A DNA stretch of 64,000 nucleotides, from contig NC_092474.1 in the NCBI RefSeq assembly GCF_047495875.1, positions 5,597,001 to 5,661,000 of the forward strand. The letters are read 5' to 3'. This document shows, piece by piece, positions 15,601 through 30,600 of the stretch; position 1 is the first letter of the stretch, and every line of letters begins with the position of its first letter. Both the position numbers and the translations under genes were made by a program. Below the pieces are notes generated by a model, which worked only from the letters and a program-made list of their open reading frames with translations, was not told the DNA's origin and did no database searches. The stretch comes from Pithys albifrons albifrons (taxonomy: Eukaryota > Chordata > Aves > Passeriformes > Thamnophilidae).

Positions 15601-18600
15601 CGATTCCTTCCTGCAGGAGCTGCACATTGAGGTTTATCCAGAGGGTCTGAGACCATTCCTTTTTAGCTGCCTGGAAACAAGGACATCAGGAGGGAAAAAA
15701 ATGTATTTTGACTCCCCCCAAAACAGTCTTTTCACTACAGTAGGATGTAGAGACAACAGTCAGGATGCAGAGGGAATTGTATGAACATTTCACAAATGGA
15801 GGGAGAGAAAGGTTCATGTCCGAGGCAGATTTAGAGCCAAACATCATCAGTTATATAAGCAATAATCAAAAGGAATATGGAGAACAGGTAAAGCATCCTT
15901 CAGAGCATACTTTACAGGGCATTTTAATACTGTACAAATAAAACCAGTTAAAGCCTGAGATACCCATTGTCTCCTGTACACACACTATATGCAAAAGTAG
16001 TGCCACTGAAATGGTCAGAAGACTCTTGCACTAAAATGACATCCAATAATTATTAGGGGCAAGAAGAAGTCTGTTCCTATCTGGTAAGATAATGTGTTTG
16101 GTTCTGTGGAGACACTGTTAGTGGTGTACTAATATTATTCAAATTATTTCACAGTGATGGCCAATTCCAGGGCACAGTTTGTTCCATGCAAAGGCTTTGA
16201 ACAGACTTGACAGCAACCAGAGGACAATGCAGCCCTTTCCTCTCTCCCCTTTCTGTGTGTCTGTGCATGAGCAGGGGTGTGTCTGTGCAGACACAGTGGG
16301 ATACTCACTCTTTGTGATGCATAAATCTCATAGATCTGCCTCAGACCTTTGGCATAATTCTGTGCTTTTATCAAGTCCGGGTACGTTGTTGCTGGCAAGT
16401 CTAAGAGTTTCTCAGCACTGCCCAGTTCCCGATGCCTTTCTTCCAGTCTCTTCAATTTTTTATCAAAATTGGCCATGAGTTCCAGTCCTAGGAAAGGAAA
16501 GGAATTTTTCTTGATAAATAATCTCAGGATTCATGGGAAATAACTAAGACAGCATTTGCATATAGTCTGAAGAAGTTCTAGTACTAAAAAAGTGCATATT
16601 CCTGGTTGATGAGTTTGTATGTAAGGAAAGTAAATCTTTTTGCTTTACAAAAAATTTGAATTATCCAAATACCAATGTTTTTGAGACATCACTTCACACA
16701 CATCATCAATCCATTTACCTTTATCAAGATCATCCCCAACAGAAGCAGGCCCCTCAGTCATGAGCTTCTGAAAGAAATCTTCTGTCTCTTTGCTGTAGTC
16801 CTTAATTTGTTGTTGTGTAACCTAAAGAGAACAGTGTTTAAATTGTGTTCCTTTCCCTTTCTAGGGAATCTATTTTTCAGTATTAACTACAAATATTACC
16901 TTTGTGAATGTCTCTTTTATACCTCCTTTACGATCCAGGTTGCGATCGAGTTGTGCTGCTTCCATGAAAAGCGTCTCCCACTCTTCCCTGATTTTGTCGG
17001 CCTTCTCTTGCTCTTCTTCAGCTACCTAGAACAAAACAAGTGGCATCTCTCGCAAGAAACAAGGAGTCACAAGAAAGTGAGGAATATGTGCTCACATTAT
17101 AAATCTGTAAAACACAAAAGCACTGCTGAAGTGACCTGATTCAGATTTAAGCACTTGCTGTATGTCCATTAAAGTGGACACACTGATTTGAGAAGAGGGG
17201 ATTAGACAATCTCCAGACAAACCTTACATACCATAATTCTGTCAAATGTCTGAAAATGGAAACATTTATTCATTCACAGCTGAGGCACTTGTGCCCTTAG
17301 CTGAGCTCTGAGCTGGTTGATGCACTTACTGGAATATTGTACAGTGCAAGAGTTCGGTATCTCTCCCAGATGTCCAGATATTTCAGCTCCACATCTAAGG
17401 ACATGGCTTTGATCTCTGCAAATGAGCCAAGGACAATTCTGAGATCATCCAGGGTAGCAGGAGACCTACTAAGACTCTGTGATAATCTCTGTAAAAGGAA
17501 AAGACAATTCCCAGAAACAACACTGTCAAAGCAATTAGGCAGAACATAATAATGAGTCAAACACAACACACAAGCAAACAACACACAGATTCACTTTCAG
17601 TCTATATGATAAAAATAACAAAATATCAAACTGAACACACTTACCTGAATCTCTTCCTGAAGCCTGACAAGCTTCTCTCTTGCTGACTCATTAAGCAACT
17701 TCCCAAGTGAAGTCATCCAGCCTTTAGCATTCTCCTGCACTGAGAGGGCTAACGGAGCCAACTGCAGCCTGATAAACTGCTCATCTTTGATCAGGGGCTG
17801 TTGAGTCACTTCCTGAGCTATCTTCATATAGAACTGCAGCTGCTCATCAAAGGTGACACAAGCAGGCTGTTGTGCAGCCAACCTCTCCAGTTCTGTGCCT
17901 TTGTCTGTTTTCCACAGCAGGTCGTACCTGTTCCATTGGTTCAAATACTTGCTGAGAGAGGCCAGGACTTGGTGGACATTCTGAGTGACAAGAACAGCCT
18001 GTTCAATCATCAGGGGGCTCTGGGAGACATCACTGTAGAAGCTGAAAGTGACAACTTCATCTTCCCTGACGTGCTGAGGAGGGCATTCAACACATGTGCC
18101 GTGCATCCATCGTAGAAAGTGCTGGAGTTTTCAAGACAGGGTTGAAAAAGTTACCTTGTAGAGTCATTTTAGTTAAATCATTGCCAGAGTCATTTAGGTT
18201 GAAAAACCCTCTAAGATCATAAAGTCCAACCATCGACTCAGGACTGTCAAGCCCCCACTAAACCACATGCCCAGGTGCCACATCTACATGTCTTTTAAAT
18301 CCCTCCAGGAATAGTGACTCCACCACTTCCCTGGGCAGCCTGTGCCAGGACCAGATAACCCTTCTGGTGAAGAAATTCACCATTATTTAGGACACAATGT
18401 AGGAAGTGTGTGAATGTTTTCCCAAATTAAGTGTCTTTCTGACAGCATTACACTTCCCCATCTAACAAAACACTTCCTTTGCTCAATGTGCTTCTAAAAT
18501 CTTTGTTGAATAACAATGCAGTATGACAGAGAGAAAAAGGTATTGGATCGAACAGGCTGGATGCAGAAGTGGAGCAGAAGAGCAAATCTGAGTGTAGGAA

Positions 18601-21600
18601 GCACACTTAACCTAATTTATTCTTTTCAGTTGGACTCATTTCTCCATCAGCACAGGGCAGGAACACTGTCACAATATTTGGCTTCTTTTCAGGAAAGCAG
18701 TTCAATAGGAACATATTTATGCAGGACAATACAGCTGCATCACTTCCAGCAAGCTACATATTTCATCTAGAGATTTGGTGTCCTAGATGTCCTTCTCCAA
18801 CATTTCCTGAACTGGTTTTCTGCTGCTCTTAAGAAAAAATATAATGTAAAAGAGGCCACTCACATTCCTTTCATACATCAGAAAGCAACACCTGCAGAGC
18901 AATCTGAAAAGTATTTCCTTCTGATGTGTGCTGATGTGTAGAAACAAATCATGTCCTTACACCAGCAAAATCACTAAATAGTAATAGATACTTTTGCCTG
19001 AGTAAAAATTGCATGAAGCTTTATAGGCTTTTTTACCTTTGTCATCAGTTTGTAAAGATAGGACAGTCTGTAAAATTAGAACAATATATTGGATATTTAG
19101 ATTTCAAGACAAAGCAACACAAATCTTCCCTTTGACAGTTATGCTTGCCCAGACATAAGGCAAGACTGGCTCATTATAACCACAAGCAAACTCTGGCAAT
19201 AAGAAAAATCCTTATCAAAAATTACCTTAGTGACCTCAACACAGTCCTGGATGGACTGTGCAGTCATTTTGTCAATCTCGCTGGCACTGGGTTCAAAGGT
19301 TATCTCAGGAACAGACAAAACAGCTTTTATTTTTAACAGTGGCACATTTGCAAGAACAGCTGCATTAAAAGCCTGTAAATTCCTGAGAAAGAAAAAAACA
19401 ATAGTGTCAGATATAGAAATAATCAGGTGCTGCCCCTGTGGAAATGCCCAACAGAGACTGCGGTTATCAGTGTGTGCTCAGTTACCACCGATGTCAGCTG
19501 GAAACACGGATGTGTCTGGGAGCAACACTGTCCCACTAAACTGATTTAATGCAAAAGCTCAACTAAAAGAAACTGTCAGAAGGAACAAATGGGGACACCC
19601 TGGTGCAAAAGGATGCTGAGACTATGGTCAACTCCACTGCAAGAGCCCAGACAAGAAAGCACAACAAAGTTACGTGAGCATGGACCAGATTACAAAGACA
19701 TGGATCATGGGAAGCAGAGATGGCTGGGAAGCTTTTATAACCCTGCAATGCTCTATTGCAATCACATCCTGCTTATAATAAATCTTATTCAGCTCTTCTG
19801 CCACCATCATGCAGCAAATATCCATTTCAGAATCTGAGTTTCTCCTGTACCTTATTATCAGTTCTCTGTTCTTCACAGGGAAAAAACTGTACAAATACAA
19901 ATCTGTCACAAACTGTAAATCACTGAGGTGTTCAAACAGAATGTCACACACACTGATCGAGAGATCCAGGGAAATCTGAAGATGAAAGGCTGGAAATTCA
20001 TCAAAGCAAACAATTTACTTACTTCACAATTAACTGTGTCAACACCTGATAAATCCTATTTTCCCAGTATGCATAATAGGAAGCCAATTTTGGAGATTTG
20101 CCAGTCTTTGTATTGGCAACTCGGCCTTCCACTTCTATTAGCAGTGGTGGAATTGCAGAATACTTTCTAACCAAGGGTTCCACATCTTTTGCTCTTTCAC
20201 ACTTAATATACTCAAAAAAGGCTCCTGCTTCTGCAACAGATACAAAAAATAACATTATTAACTGCAAAAGATCTAACAGATTTATACACTGCAATAAGCT
20301 TTATTTGTGAACATGAAATTGATCTCGCAGGCTGATAAAAATATCTTCATTTGTTAATGATTAATTATTTAATAGCAACCATTGGATATGAGAGTAATAT
20401 TTTTAAAGCTTACAAAGTGCTGAAAGAAATTTGATCCATCACCTACTCACTCTAGTGACAGATCTGGGAGACAACCATCTTTGTGCCTCACTGCCACTTC
20501 CATCTGAGGAACCCAGTTCAGTTTTCTGTTACACCCTGAATTACCACTATAAGTGGTTTTGATAACAATCAAAAGGGTTGATCTTGCAACTAAAACCACA
20601 AAGGAGCAGATAGAGAAAAATAAAACATCACAGAGCTGGGAAATGAAAATACAAAGACTTACCAGGAAGTTCATCACCACTTTTTGAAAATGGAAACTTG
20701 AAGAGATTTGCTGATTCTATGAACACAAGTTTGCTGTTTATGTCTTCAGAAATATTATGAATCTGACGGACAAGTGACTCAAGTTTCCCAATGGCTTGCG
20801 TACATTGCACAATAAATTCACCAATACCTTGAAATAAATCACAACCATTTGGGTTTCTTTCTTTTCTAACAAATATTTCACCAATGCATCAAAATTGGCA
20901 CAACCACATGTGTTTGTTCTCTCAGAATGAACTAAGGTTCTGCAGAAAGAGAGATTGGATATTTTTCCACCTAATCCTTAATCTAAGTCCCTCTTACCAA
21001 AGGGTCTCTCTAACCATCTCCAGTGTTTTAAATATAATCAAAACACAAGAAATACCCTCCTGGATCAGGTTTCTCTAACATTCTATTCTGCCCCTGACTG
21101 TGGCAATAGGATGTATCACTTAGGGATGCATTGCTGTCACATGACAAAAAACAGGCTGCAGAACTGAGGAGACTTTTTAACTGAAAATCACTGTCCAAGG
21201 CCATTTTAAAATCCTCTCTCCATTACCCAAAGAGTTCCATGTGAGTCTTTTGCATCCTGATTTGAATATTCTCAAGAGTTCTTGGATATGGTCATCAAGA
21301 AGTTTGGTTTCTGCTTCATTCAGTGTTCCCATTAATTTGTGATAGTGATCCAGCATCTTTGTCAACCTACTTGCGTACCTAAGGAGTGTCAGAAACACAA
21401 CAACGACAAAACATGATGATTTTCTTGAAATACAGTTCTGAGCTCCATCAAAGAGCAGAGAACTTCCAGCATTCCATTCAGGCTTCGAAATAAAGCAAAA
21501 TTTGAAGGACTAACCAGTGAATATGTATTGATTATAAATGTAATTTGTTTCCCACTGAAAACACAAGAAAAGTTTCTTGTGGCTTCAAAAGTAGCTGAAC

Positions 21601-24600
21601 AAACCTCTCCTGCCCCAGCTCCGAGTCTTTGAGACAGCCTCAGTTTGAAGCACATACAGGAAACTCAACAGGTAAACTTTAATATCTAGTTAGGGATGTT
21701 ATGGGCACATCTGTGTGTAAATGCCTGTGATAATTTGGACAGAACTGCCTTGTTCAAAGGCTGTACAGAAAGAAAGTAACAGAGAATTTAAATGAAACCT
21801 AAACTGCAGTAACAATCCATTGCAAAACAAATTATTTCCCTTGTTTTCCCTCAGATTTTGATGAGATGTTAATTTCTAAAACAGTCCTACAGTATAAAGG
21901 ATGCAGCCAGTGCCAGAGAAAAGCTTATCATTGCAAGGTGGCCATTAGTAATTATATCCTTAAAAACCAGTCACTAGAGGCAATCATATTTCCAAAATCT
22001 GATGACTCTATTCTGGTTTGGAGTGAAACCACCTGAAATGCTGCCATAAGTCTGTATGTGAGCAGATATTCTGTTACAGCCTTACCCAAGATATTTGTCT
22101 TCCTGTAATGCCACATATCTCGCCATTTCTGGCACTGCAAGCCCCAGCTGTTCCATGGACTTTGTTTCAGTGATAATCTCTTGGAGTATGGGAGAAAAAT
22201 TCACTGTGAAGCAGATGCTTTTCTTGGTGGTGACAGACTCCTCTGCTACAGAGCTCTACAACACAAGAAAGAGCAGCAGGAAGGAGAAAAGCACCAGAGT
22301 GTTACAAGGAAAAGGTGAGCTCTTGGCAACATTTCACAAGGCAGGAGGTAAAAAGTCAGAATGACTGACATTCAGAGCTTGGGAAAATGCCTTTAAAATT
22401 CTAGAGCAGCCTCAGCATTCTAGTTTCAGAAATTACACACGACTACCTCTTCAGTGAAAGCTGATTAAACTAAATCACCTGTTTACATACTGTTGAAAGC
22501 AGTTAGAACATAAATCCCAGTGGAAATTCAGAGTCAGACAAAAGTTTAGCAAGAACAGGATTCTGCATCATCTCTGCTGGGAACCTGCCTCTATCTCACT
22601 TCAGTACCAAGTTATGTTTCTATGTCCTAAAGATGCTGTACCAAAATCTAAAAAATATCAGGAACTATAGCACAGAAAAACACACAGAGAAAAAACCTTT
22701 ATCCACTTGCCAGGTGAATCAGGAGCTATGTCTTATAAACATACAATTCTGAGCCACAAACAATTCTGAGCTCAGAACCTTTGAAATTTTCCTCTCAAAA
22801 TCTGTTTTTAAATTATTATTCTTGGAGAATTCTTGATGACCATCAGGTAGGTTTCATTCTTCCCCACAGAGAAGTCTGTTACACCATCTTCCCAGATCTC
22901 ACCTGCTCAGAGGTCTCTGGATGAACATTTGGTGCAGCTCCACGAGGGACAACAGTCAGCAGATTATGTTTCAGTAACAGTGGGAGCATCTGTTCTGTGC
23001 TCTCTCTCCACTCCTTGTATTTTTCATCTTCATACTCTTTCATCTTCTTGGCCACTTGAAGATATATTTGTTTTACCTAGAAAGGAAAACTCTGTATAAA
23101 TCATTTTAAAGACCACCTAACTTGTCTTAATACAATGTCTTGCTATGGTTTCTGATTTTTATTAGACAAAAGGACAAGTAATGTCTTGTAATTAATGCAG
23201 GCACTGGAGAATTTAGGCTCTTGAATTCTGACATTGATTCCATCACTGTGTCCCTGGGAAACAGTGGGAAACCCCAACCAGCTTTTCACAACTAACACAG
23301 CTTTCTGTGTGCAAAGACAACCCTGGAACTCCCCCTCACTTAAAAGTATTTTCACATCTCTAGAAGGAGTGTATGAGCAAAGTATTTCTTCCTTCATCAA
23401 ATATCAAAAGAACCAACATACTTTCTTTCCATGTTCACTAGTAAGCAACTCCTCAACTTCTTGGAATCGGATAATGGTGTGTTTGATCCGATGGAAGAGG
23501 AATCGGGACCAGGATATTGCTCCAGCCACTGGAGGGTGATTCTTGCACAGAGGTGGATCCTCGAGGTTCTGAACAAAGATTTGCTTAACATTTTCAACCT
23601 AGAAGAGAACAAAGTATTGCAAAGACTCACTTCTCCCCTGCTTGTTCCTGGTCAGTATCTGGTACACAGCACATGCTCTGGTGCTGATTCCAGAATAAAA
23701 CAAATTCTTTTGTCTTTCTTTCTCTGCCTTGAGGAACTGCCATTATGGCAGCATTTTCTGTAAGATCACACTTTATCACTGAACTCAATGTTCTTTAATA
23801 TATCAAGAAAAAAGCTGACATGAAGAGCTTTCCAACACACAGACTTCCATGTCAGAAATTATTTCTGCCCTCAGGGTTGATCTCTGACACCTTTTGGTCA
23901 TACAAGGAACTTGTTGTCCAGCACAAGGAAGCTGCAGGGTCTGAAAGGTGCATTTTCTCAGGAAGGTGTCCTGTTGAATTGCTGTTCACAAGGTGAAGTA
24001 CCTTCCAGCCCCAAACTGTGACACAACCACTTCAGCAAATTAACCAGAGTATTTCTCCAACCAGCTCCAAAAAAGTGAGAGCAATTTTTATGTTTATTGT
24101 GTAATTTCAGATAGCAAATGACACTACACAGGTATTTAGACAAGACATTTATGATTTTCATTAGGTAAAGAGCTTCATGTAGCACATAAGAAATCCCTAA
24201 ATTAAATACCTCTTTGCAGTATTGGTCCAAAACATCACTGAACTTCATCATCATGTGCTCATTAAGAGTTTCTCGTGTCTGGATGTGTTTGAACTTTAAC
24301 AACATGTCAAATGCAGGTTCTGCTGATCGAAGGGTCTTAAAAGATTCATCAATAAATTCTTTGATCTTTTCTTCAATAATCTAAACAAAGGAATAAAGCC
24401 AAGAAATCCTGTCACTCAGAGATTCATCTTGCAAAACCAATAAAGGGAGGCAAAATGAAAATACTTTTTGATAACAGTAGTCAAGTATATTTGTACAATT
24501 TCTGGGGAATCACAGACATGGTACTTACTGAAGCTTCTTCTCTAAATCCTCTCATAACTGATTTCCAGGCACGTGCCCTTACAATGTTAAAAGGGTCAAA

Positions 24601-27600
24601 TCTCAGCTCTTTCATAGGACTAATGAGCCCATTTACTTCTCTCAGCAGTGCATCAATACGCTTTGGGTTCTCTGTCACAGTAGTCAGCTCAGGAATAAAT
24701 ACATTGTAAAGCTCTTCAGTGACCTATTAATTCAGAAGAATATACCAGAACGCTTTCTTCTTAATATCTTTTCTGCCATTTAACACATTTTTCTGGTAAT
24801 TTTTCTTGTAATTTTTCCTTTAAAAAATATAAACCTCTCAGAGAATGATTAATTTGTGCTGTGATTTATATTTTCTATATTTTAATACATGACACTCACC
24901 AAACTAAAGGCTGTTAACAAGTCAACATCTACAATACAAAAAAATCTCCTCTACAGAATAATAACACACAAACCCTTTGTTTATTATCTATATTACTACC
25001 TGCAAAATATCATGCAGATCTTGACAGATTGCAATCATATAATCTGTTTTTTCAAATAAACATTTCAGGTCAAATTTCCAGTATCTTTCACTTCCCGATT
25101 CTTCAACTTGGGCACAAGTAGCGAAATAACATTTCTTCCATTGTTCAAGAATGCTTCTGCCTTCTGTTATTTTCTTTTTTGCAGCAGCTGCATCTTCTCT
25201 ATTAATCAAATCAACACAGTTAAGATACTATAGATAAAATTACATCTCAACTGGATTAATATATCCCAGTTCAGTACATTCTAATTACGTAAGATCCAGG
25301 CAAAATTCATAACTTACAATTTTCAATGTGATTTTGAAAGGAAATACTGTTTCAGGACTGATTTTAATTTTATTTATGCCACTTTTTTACCACTGTATTT
25401 CTATTTGTTTCATTGGTTTATATCCAATAGAGGGCAAGTACCTATTTCTTCAGGGCTGATTTAGTAATTCATGAAGATTACAAAATAAATTGACTTAATA
25501 CAACTTCAAATGGTTGAAAAATGCTGACCTCTACTTGATGAAAGTGTTACCTTGTGTAACACAAGCAAAGCTTGTGATAAAAGCAGCCTGGTTAAACAGG
25601 AATGCAGCACTTACTCAAACAGTGTGTGCACATCCACAACTTCGCACACCCTTTTGGAAATTTGCCACGCGATGCGTTCCATGAGGGGAACCATCCGCTC
25701 CTCCTTGTTGTAATGCCTGGACATCACCCACACCATCCTCAGGGTATTCAGCAGGGAGGGAATTGTGTTCAGGACAACGTCAGAGCCAGGGCCGTGTGCT
25801 AAATTCTGTGAAATGCATATTGGGAATGAGATGTCATGAAAACACACACATTTGTATTCAGTTAACCAATATTTATTCTATAGATACTGAAGTTAAGAAA
25901 GTCTGTGACGTTTTTAATAAATAACTCAGTCAAGGAGACACCCTAGTGCCTCAATAACACACATGGGTAAGGATGTGCAAATCTGCACCTTTTGCTCCAA
26001 AAGCTTTTATGTCCTGTCTCATTAAGGGTCTCTGTGTTGTAAAAGCTGATCCCAGACAGGTGCTGGCCCAACTCTTTATTGGATGTTTGGCTGATAGTCA
26101 ATAAAACTTTAACACTGAGACATCAGCTGAGATTTGTGGTAGAAGCTGCTTCAAAAATGGAACAGAGAAATCCTGGGTTTCTTTGTTTTTCCCAATTCAG
26201 CTACACTGTCAAATTCTCCCAAGGTTGGATTTACAAACCAAGAATTCACAGCTCTGGGCTTCCAAAAATATTAGAAATACTGTAACTCAAACAAAATAAG
26301 CAAGTCTTTAATTAAATATATTTTATTATTCTAGAGTATATTTTTATTGCTGATGAAAAGTAAAAATAATTAAAAAGAGGTGATTACATCAACAGGGAAA
26401 CCAAACTTGGGTAACTACAGCTCCAACTTGACCAAGTTTTCTCAAGGCCATTTACCTGCAAGTGGCGTTCGAGGCTTGAAAGAAACTTTACATTATCTAG
26501 AGCTTCCACATGGTAATTTTTGAGGTCACTTAAGACTGTCTGTAAATCTCCAATACACTTAGATTCAGCTTGCTGTAATATTTTCAAGACTTTTTGCACC
26601 TCTGGAAGCTTTGTCTGTTCAGTAAGAGCACTTAAAGTAGCATTTTTGTCACGCCAGAGGTCAATCTCTGCAAATGGACCATTACCCTGCAAGTGATGTA
26701 GAATCAAATAAAAAAATCTAAATTATCATTATGCAGGAGTGAAAACTTATAACCAGGACTATATTTGTTCTTTCTTTTTAATATAATTCATGCTGAGAGA
26801 CACCTGATAGGGTTCAACCATGCAAAATACCCAGAGAGAAGAAGATTCTTGAAGTCAAGACTTTTACACACACTGAAGGGAACTGCTCATGGGGAGTATA
26901 GCCCTGAGCTGCAGAGCCCTTGTTTGCAAAAGCTTATGCACAGGTAAATTCATAGACTTGAAATCCCTCAGTATGTTTAATTGTATTAGTCATAAGTGTT
27001 TGCAGAATCAGAATCTTAAAATCTTTCAATCAAAAATATCATTTTCTATTAAAAAATCACTGCAGGTTTTAGTATTTCATAGCTCTTTAGAAGGGTGCAG
27101 ATAACAAAAGTCCCTTAGTTATCCTGTGTGGGTAGGACCTGCAGTGAGTTACTTTATATTCTATTTATATTCTACTTCCCAGAGCCACACAGTTCTTCAC
27201 TAGTTTTTTTCTACTTTTCATCAATTAGTAAATTTTTTTTCAAAAATCAAACATGAAGAGGAATTAAAAATTTACACAACCATTCAAAGATATTCTTGTA
27301 GGGGAAGGAAGCAAAGTCTTTGGCAGGAACAGCATCCTGGTGTTACAGACAACGTTACCTGTGGGACCTTTCTCAGTTGTTGCTTCAGAACTGTGGAAAT
27401 CAACTTCTGCCAGGTCATTGCACAACTTTCCAAAGACTGAACCACCAATGGATCTGTGGCAAGAACTGCCACGTCTCCATCAAGATTTACAGTTGGTATC
27501 TCCAGTTCAATATCTCCTACTGGAAGAAAAGGCACACGGAATGAACTGTCTCGTTCCGACAGCACTGGAACAGCTTCTGCCTTCCCCCTTGCTGGCCACC

Positions 27601-30600
27601 TGAGCACAGGGAACAAACCACCTGCCCTGTCTGCTTGAGAAGAGGGCAAAATAGTTTTTTGATAGTTAACAAAGTGCAAACAAATATATATTCCTATAAA
27701 ATGGCATGACAGCAGCTCCTGTCAGAGAAGGGACACCAAACAATACATGAAAATCTAATTTGAACTACACTTTCATACCCCACTATGGCCTGAGACCCTG
27801 AAGAGATGAGACATGTCCAACCCTCTCTCCTGTTTTTACTCCAGACTGCCTGAGAGACTTATCACTGATTTCATCCATTTCTCCATGCTGCCTGCTCTGC
27901 TTCAGGGCAGGAAAAACACTGCTGGTGTCAGCAAAGAGAAACTTCAATCAGCTCTAGAGCCTCCCCAGAAATCCTATTTGTTATTCTACCCAAAGCCATT
28001 CTGAGGTGAAACTCTTTGCCCTGCCATGTGCTCCAATGCCCACAGTGCTGCAGAGGCACAACACTCACCTTCAGTTTCTTGTATAGATTCTTTCCTTACT
28101 GGAGTATTAGAGGTTTCCACAGGCTGGTCTTTCTTTTCTGCAAGTTCAGACTCTGGAAAATTCCTTTCTTCAGAATCTGTGTTTTCACTGTCTGAATCAA
28201 AGGAAGTTTCCTCTTGCTGGTCATGGGAGGGTGAAAACACCTAGAATTCAAAAAGGAGCCATAGATTAGATGGGTCATATTAAAAAAAGTTTACCAGCAA
28301 TTCACTTAAGCACCGGACATTGATCTAAAATCTAATTTAAGTTTGTCTTCTTTCACTTCACTCCTTTGGCATCATTCTCTCTGCTCCAAGCTCTGCAGGG
28401 AAACAGCTCCAGCACGTCTGTATGGAAATCTGAGAGCACAGAAATAAAGGTGGCTGATGTCACCCTCTGAAATGACTCTCATACAGGGCCAGGCAATGAA
28501 ATAATGCCCATCTCCACATCTTTACAAAAAATGGGAAACAAAATATCAAACAAGGATTACAAAACCTTCATTTTGGCATATTAAGGTCACTTACTAAATA
28601 GCAGTATTTCCATATGCTCAGCTGAATACTAAAGAGGCAAATCACTCCTAGAAACTCTCAAGGCTCCCTACATAAGAGCTGTAACACACTTACCTGGGGG
28701 ATGGCATCCTTTATCATCAAAGCAGCAGCATCAGTCAGTATGCCAGACTTTATCACTTGAGGAAGAATCTCATTCGCTTCAGTCAGGTCACCAGGTTCAG
28801 CAACTCTTTCTAAAAAGTATACAAACAATTAGTATAAATCTAAATATTTGATACAGAAAGCATAAAGTCCTTTTTATAGTAAGTTAAACTACAAGGTTTG
28901 AGGCAAGTCACGTTCAAAACTATTGCTGGTTTTAATAGTGCAGATGCTTTTTCAGAAAGGGCAGAAAAATACTTCAGTGTCATCACCTGGGTCTAAGCCT
29001 TGACAATCCAGACTGAGAATTAGAAAATGGTTTTCTGCTCATAAAAACAGTGGCCTTGATTTGAACTCTTATTCTTCATATAGGTCAGGATAAGCTTGCA
29101 CAGAACTGCCATAAAATGACCAAGCACTCCTGATTCCTGGTTCTATTCTGACTGTATTCCTACCCACCAATTAGGCTGGATATGCACTATCCTGAATCCC
29201 AGTCACATTTTCCCAATGGGAAGTGCTGCTTCATGCAAAACCCAAAACACTGAGATTGCAGTTCTTCAGGGCACACACCTTTGGTGTCTCTCAGGAAATA
29301 CACGGTAAAATCTGACACAAATCCTTCAGGAATTTCATCCAGAGCCACACAGAAACACACTTTGTCAATCTTCTGTTCTTGTAGCTGAAACAGAGAATAA
29401 AAAGGATAAATGACTATTCCTGTTTGCTGTCATGTCCCTTAAGAGCAAGAAAATGTTTGCCTGAGATAGGATAGAACCATTAGTTTAACTCCATTATCTC
29501 CACATTGCTGTCCAAATAAACTAATAACATCTATGAAATGGTAAAAAATCACTCAACTAACAATAAAAAGCATCAACTCTGGAAACAACATTGATTTCCA
29601 GACAAAAAGGACTAGAAGCATTAGTGCTTGAAACATGAGAAAGCACTAAATGCCTCCTGTATCTGAGAATTTGCACCTACTCCCCTTCCACTTGTATCTC
29701 AGTCATAAACTAAGTCCAGTTACAAACCCCAGACCATCTAATAATGAAAAGACTTGAGGTACAAAAGCCTCTGTCCACTGTTCCCTACCTGCTCCCCCTG
29801 TGGTGTCATTACATAGCAATTATTCCATCTGCAACTATTCTTTTACAAGCAACTCTGGGAACAGTTAATGCAGTACCTGAGTAACTCACTGCTGCATTTC
29901 CTCACCCAAAGTCAGTGTTTTGCCCAGTAAATCACCTTTGCAAGGTCTTGCCAATGTCAGAGGCTGTGGCAGACACCACAGGCTGCTGGCTTTCAATGGA
30001 AATTCCTGTTCTTGTAAAATGTTCTTCTCTGAGTCCTTGCTCTGCACTGAACCTTTTTGATTTGACTACCCGTTTTACTGAAACATTTACATCAGAAAAG
30101 CAGCACCCAGAAAAGGACAGAGTGAAACACAACACCTGTACCTGTGGGGTGTGTTCTGTCCCATCAGGTGGAAATCTTTGCTCTGGTTTACTCAATTCAG
30201 GCCCACTGGACACAGCTGATACATCACCTGACACACTCCCACTATCTGCAGGTTGCAGAGGGGATGTCTTGCTTTTCTGAGTCAGCCCTAAGAAAGAGCA
30301 ACACCAGAGAACTCAGTTAAAAAACATTATTCTTACATATAAGATGGATCTGTCCAATTTTTCTCAAACTAAATGACTGGGCATTTTCTTCCATCGTCAG
30401 GATCACCTTTCAACAAAAAGCCATCCAAACTCAGTGTTAATTGTACACTTCTCCTCAGGAGAGTATTATGGCTGCAGAACTGAATCCAAACAACCAAGGG
30501 ACTGTACTGTGTTCCACAGGAAACTGGTCTTTATTTAGAATATCCTTACCAGCATTTTCCAACACAATTGATCTTTTACGGCAAAATAAGTGGATTAACA

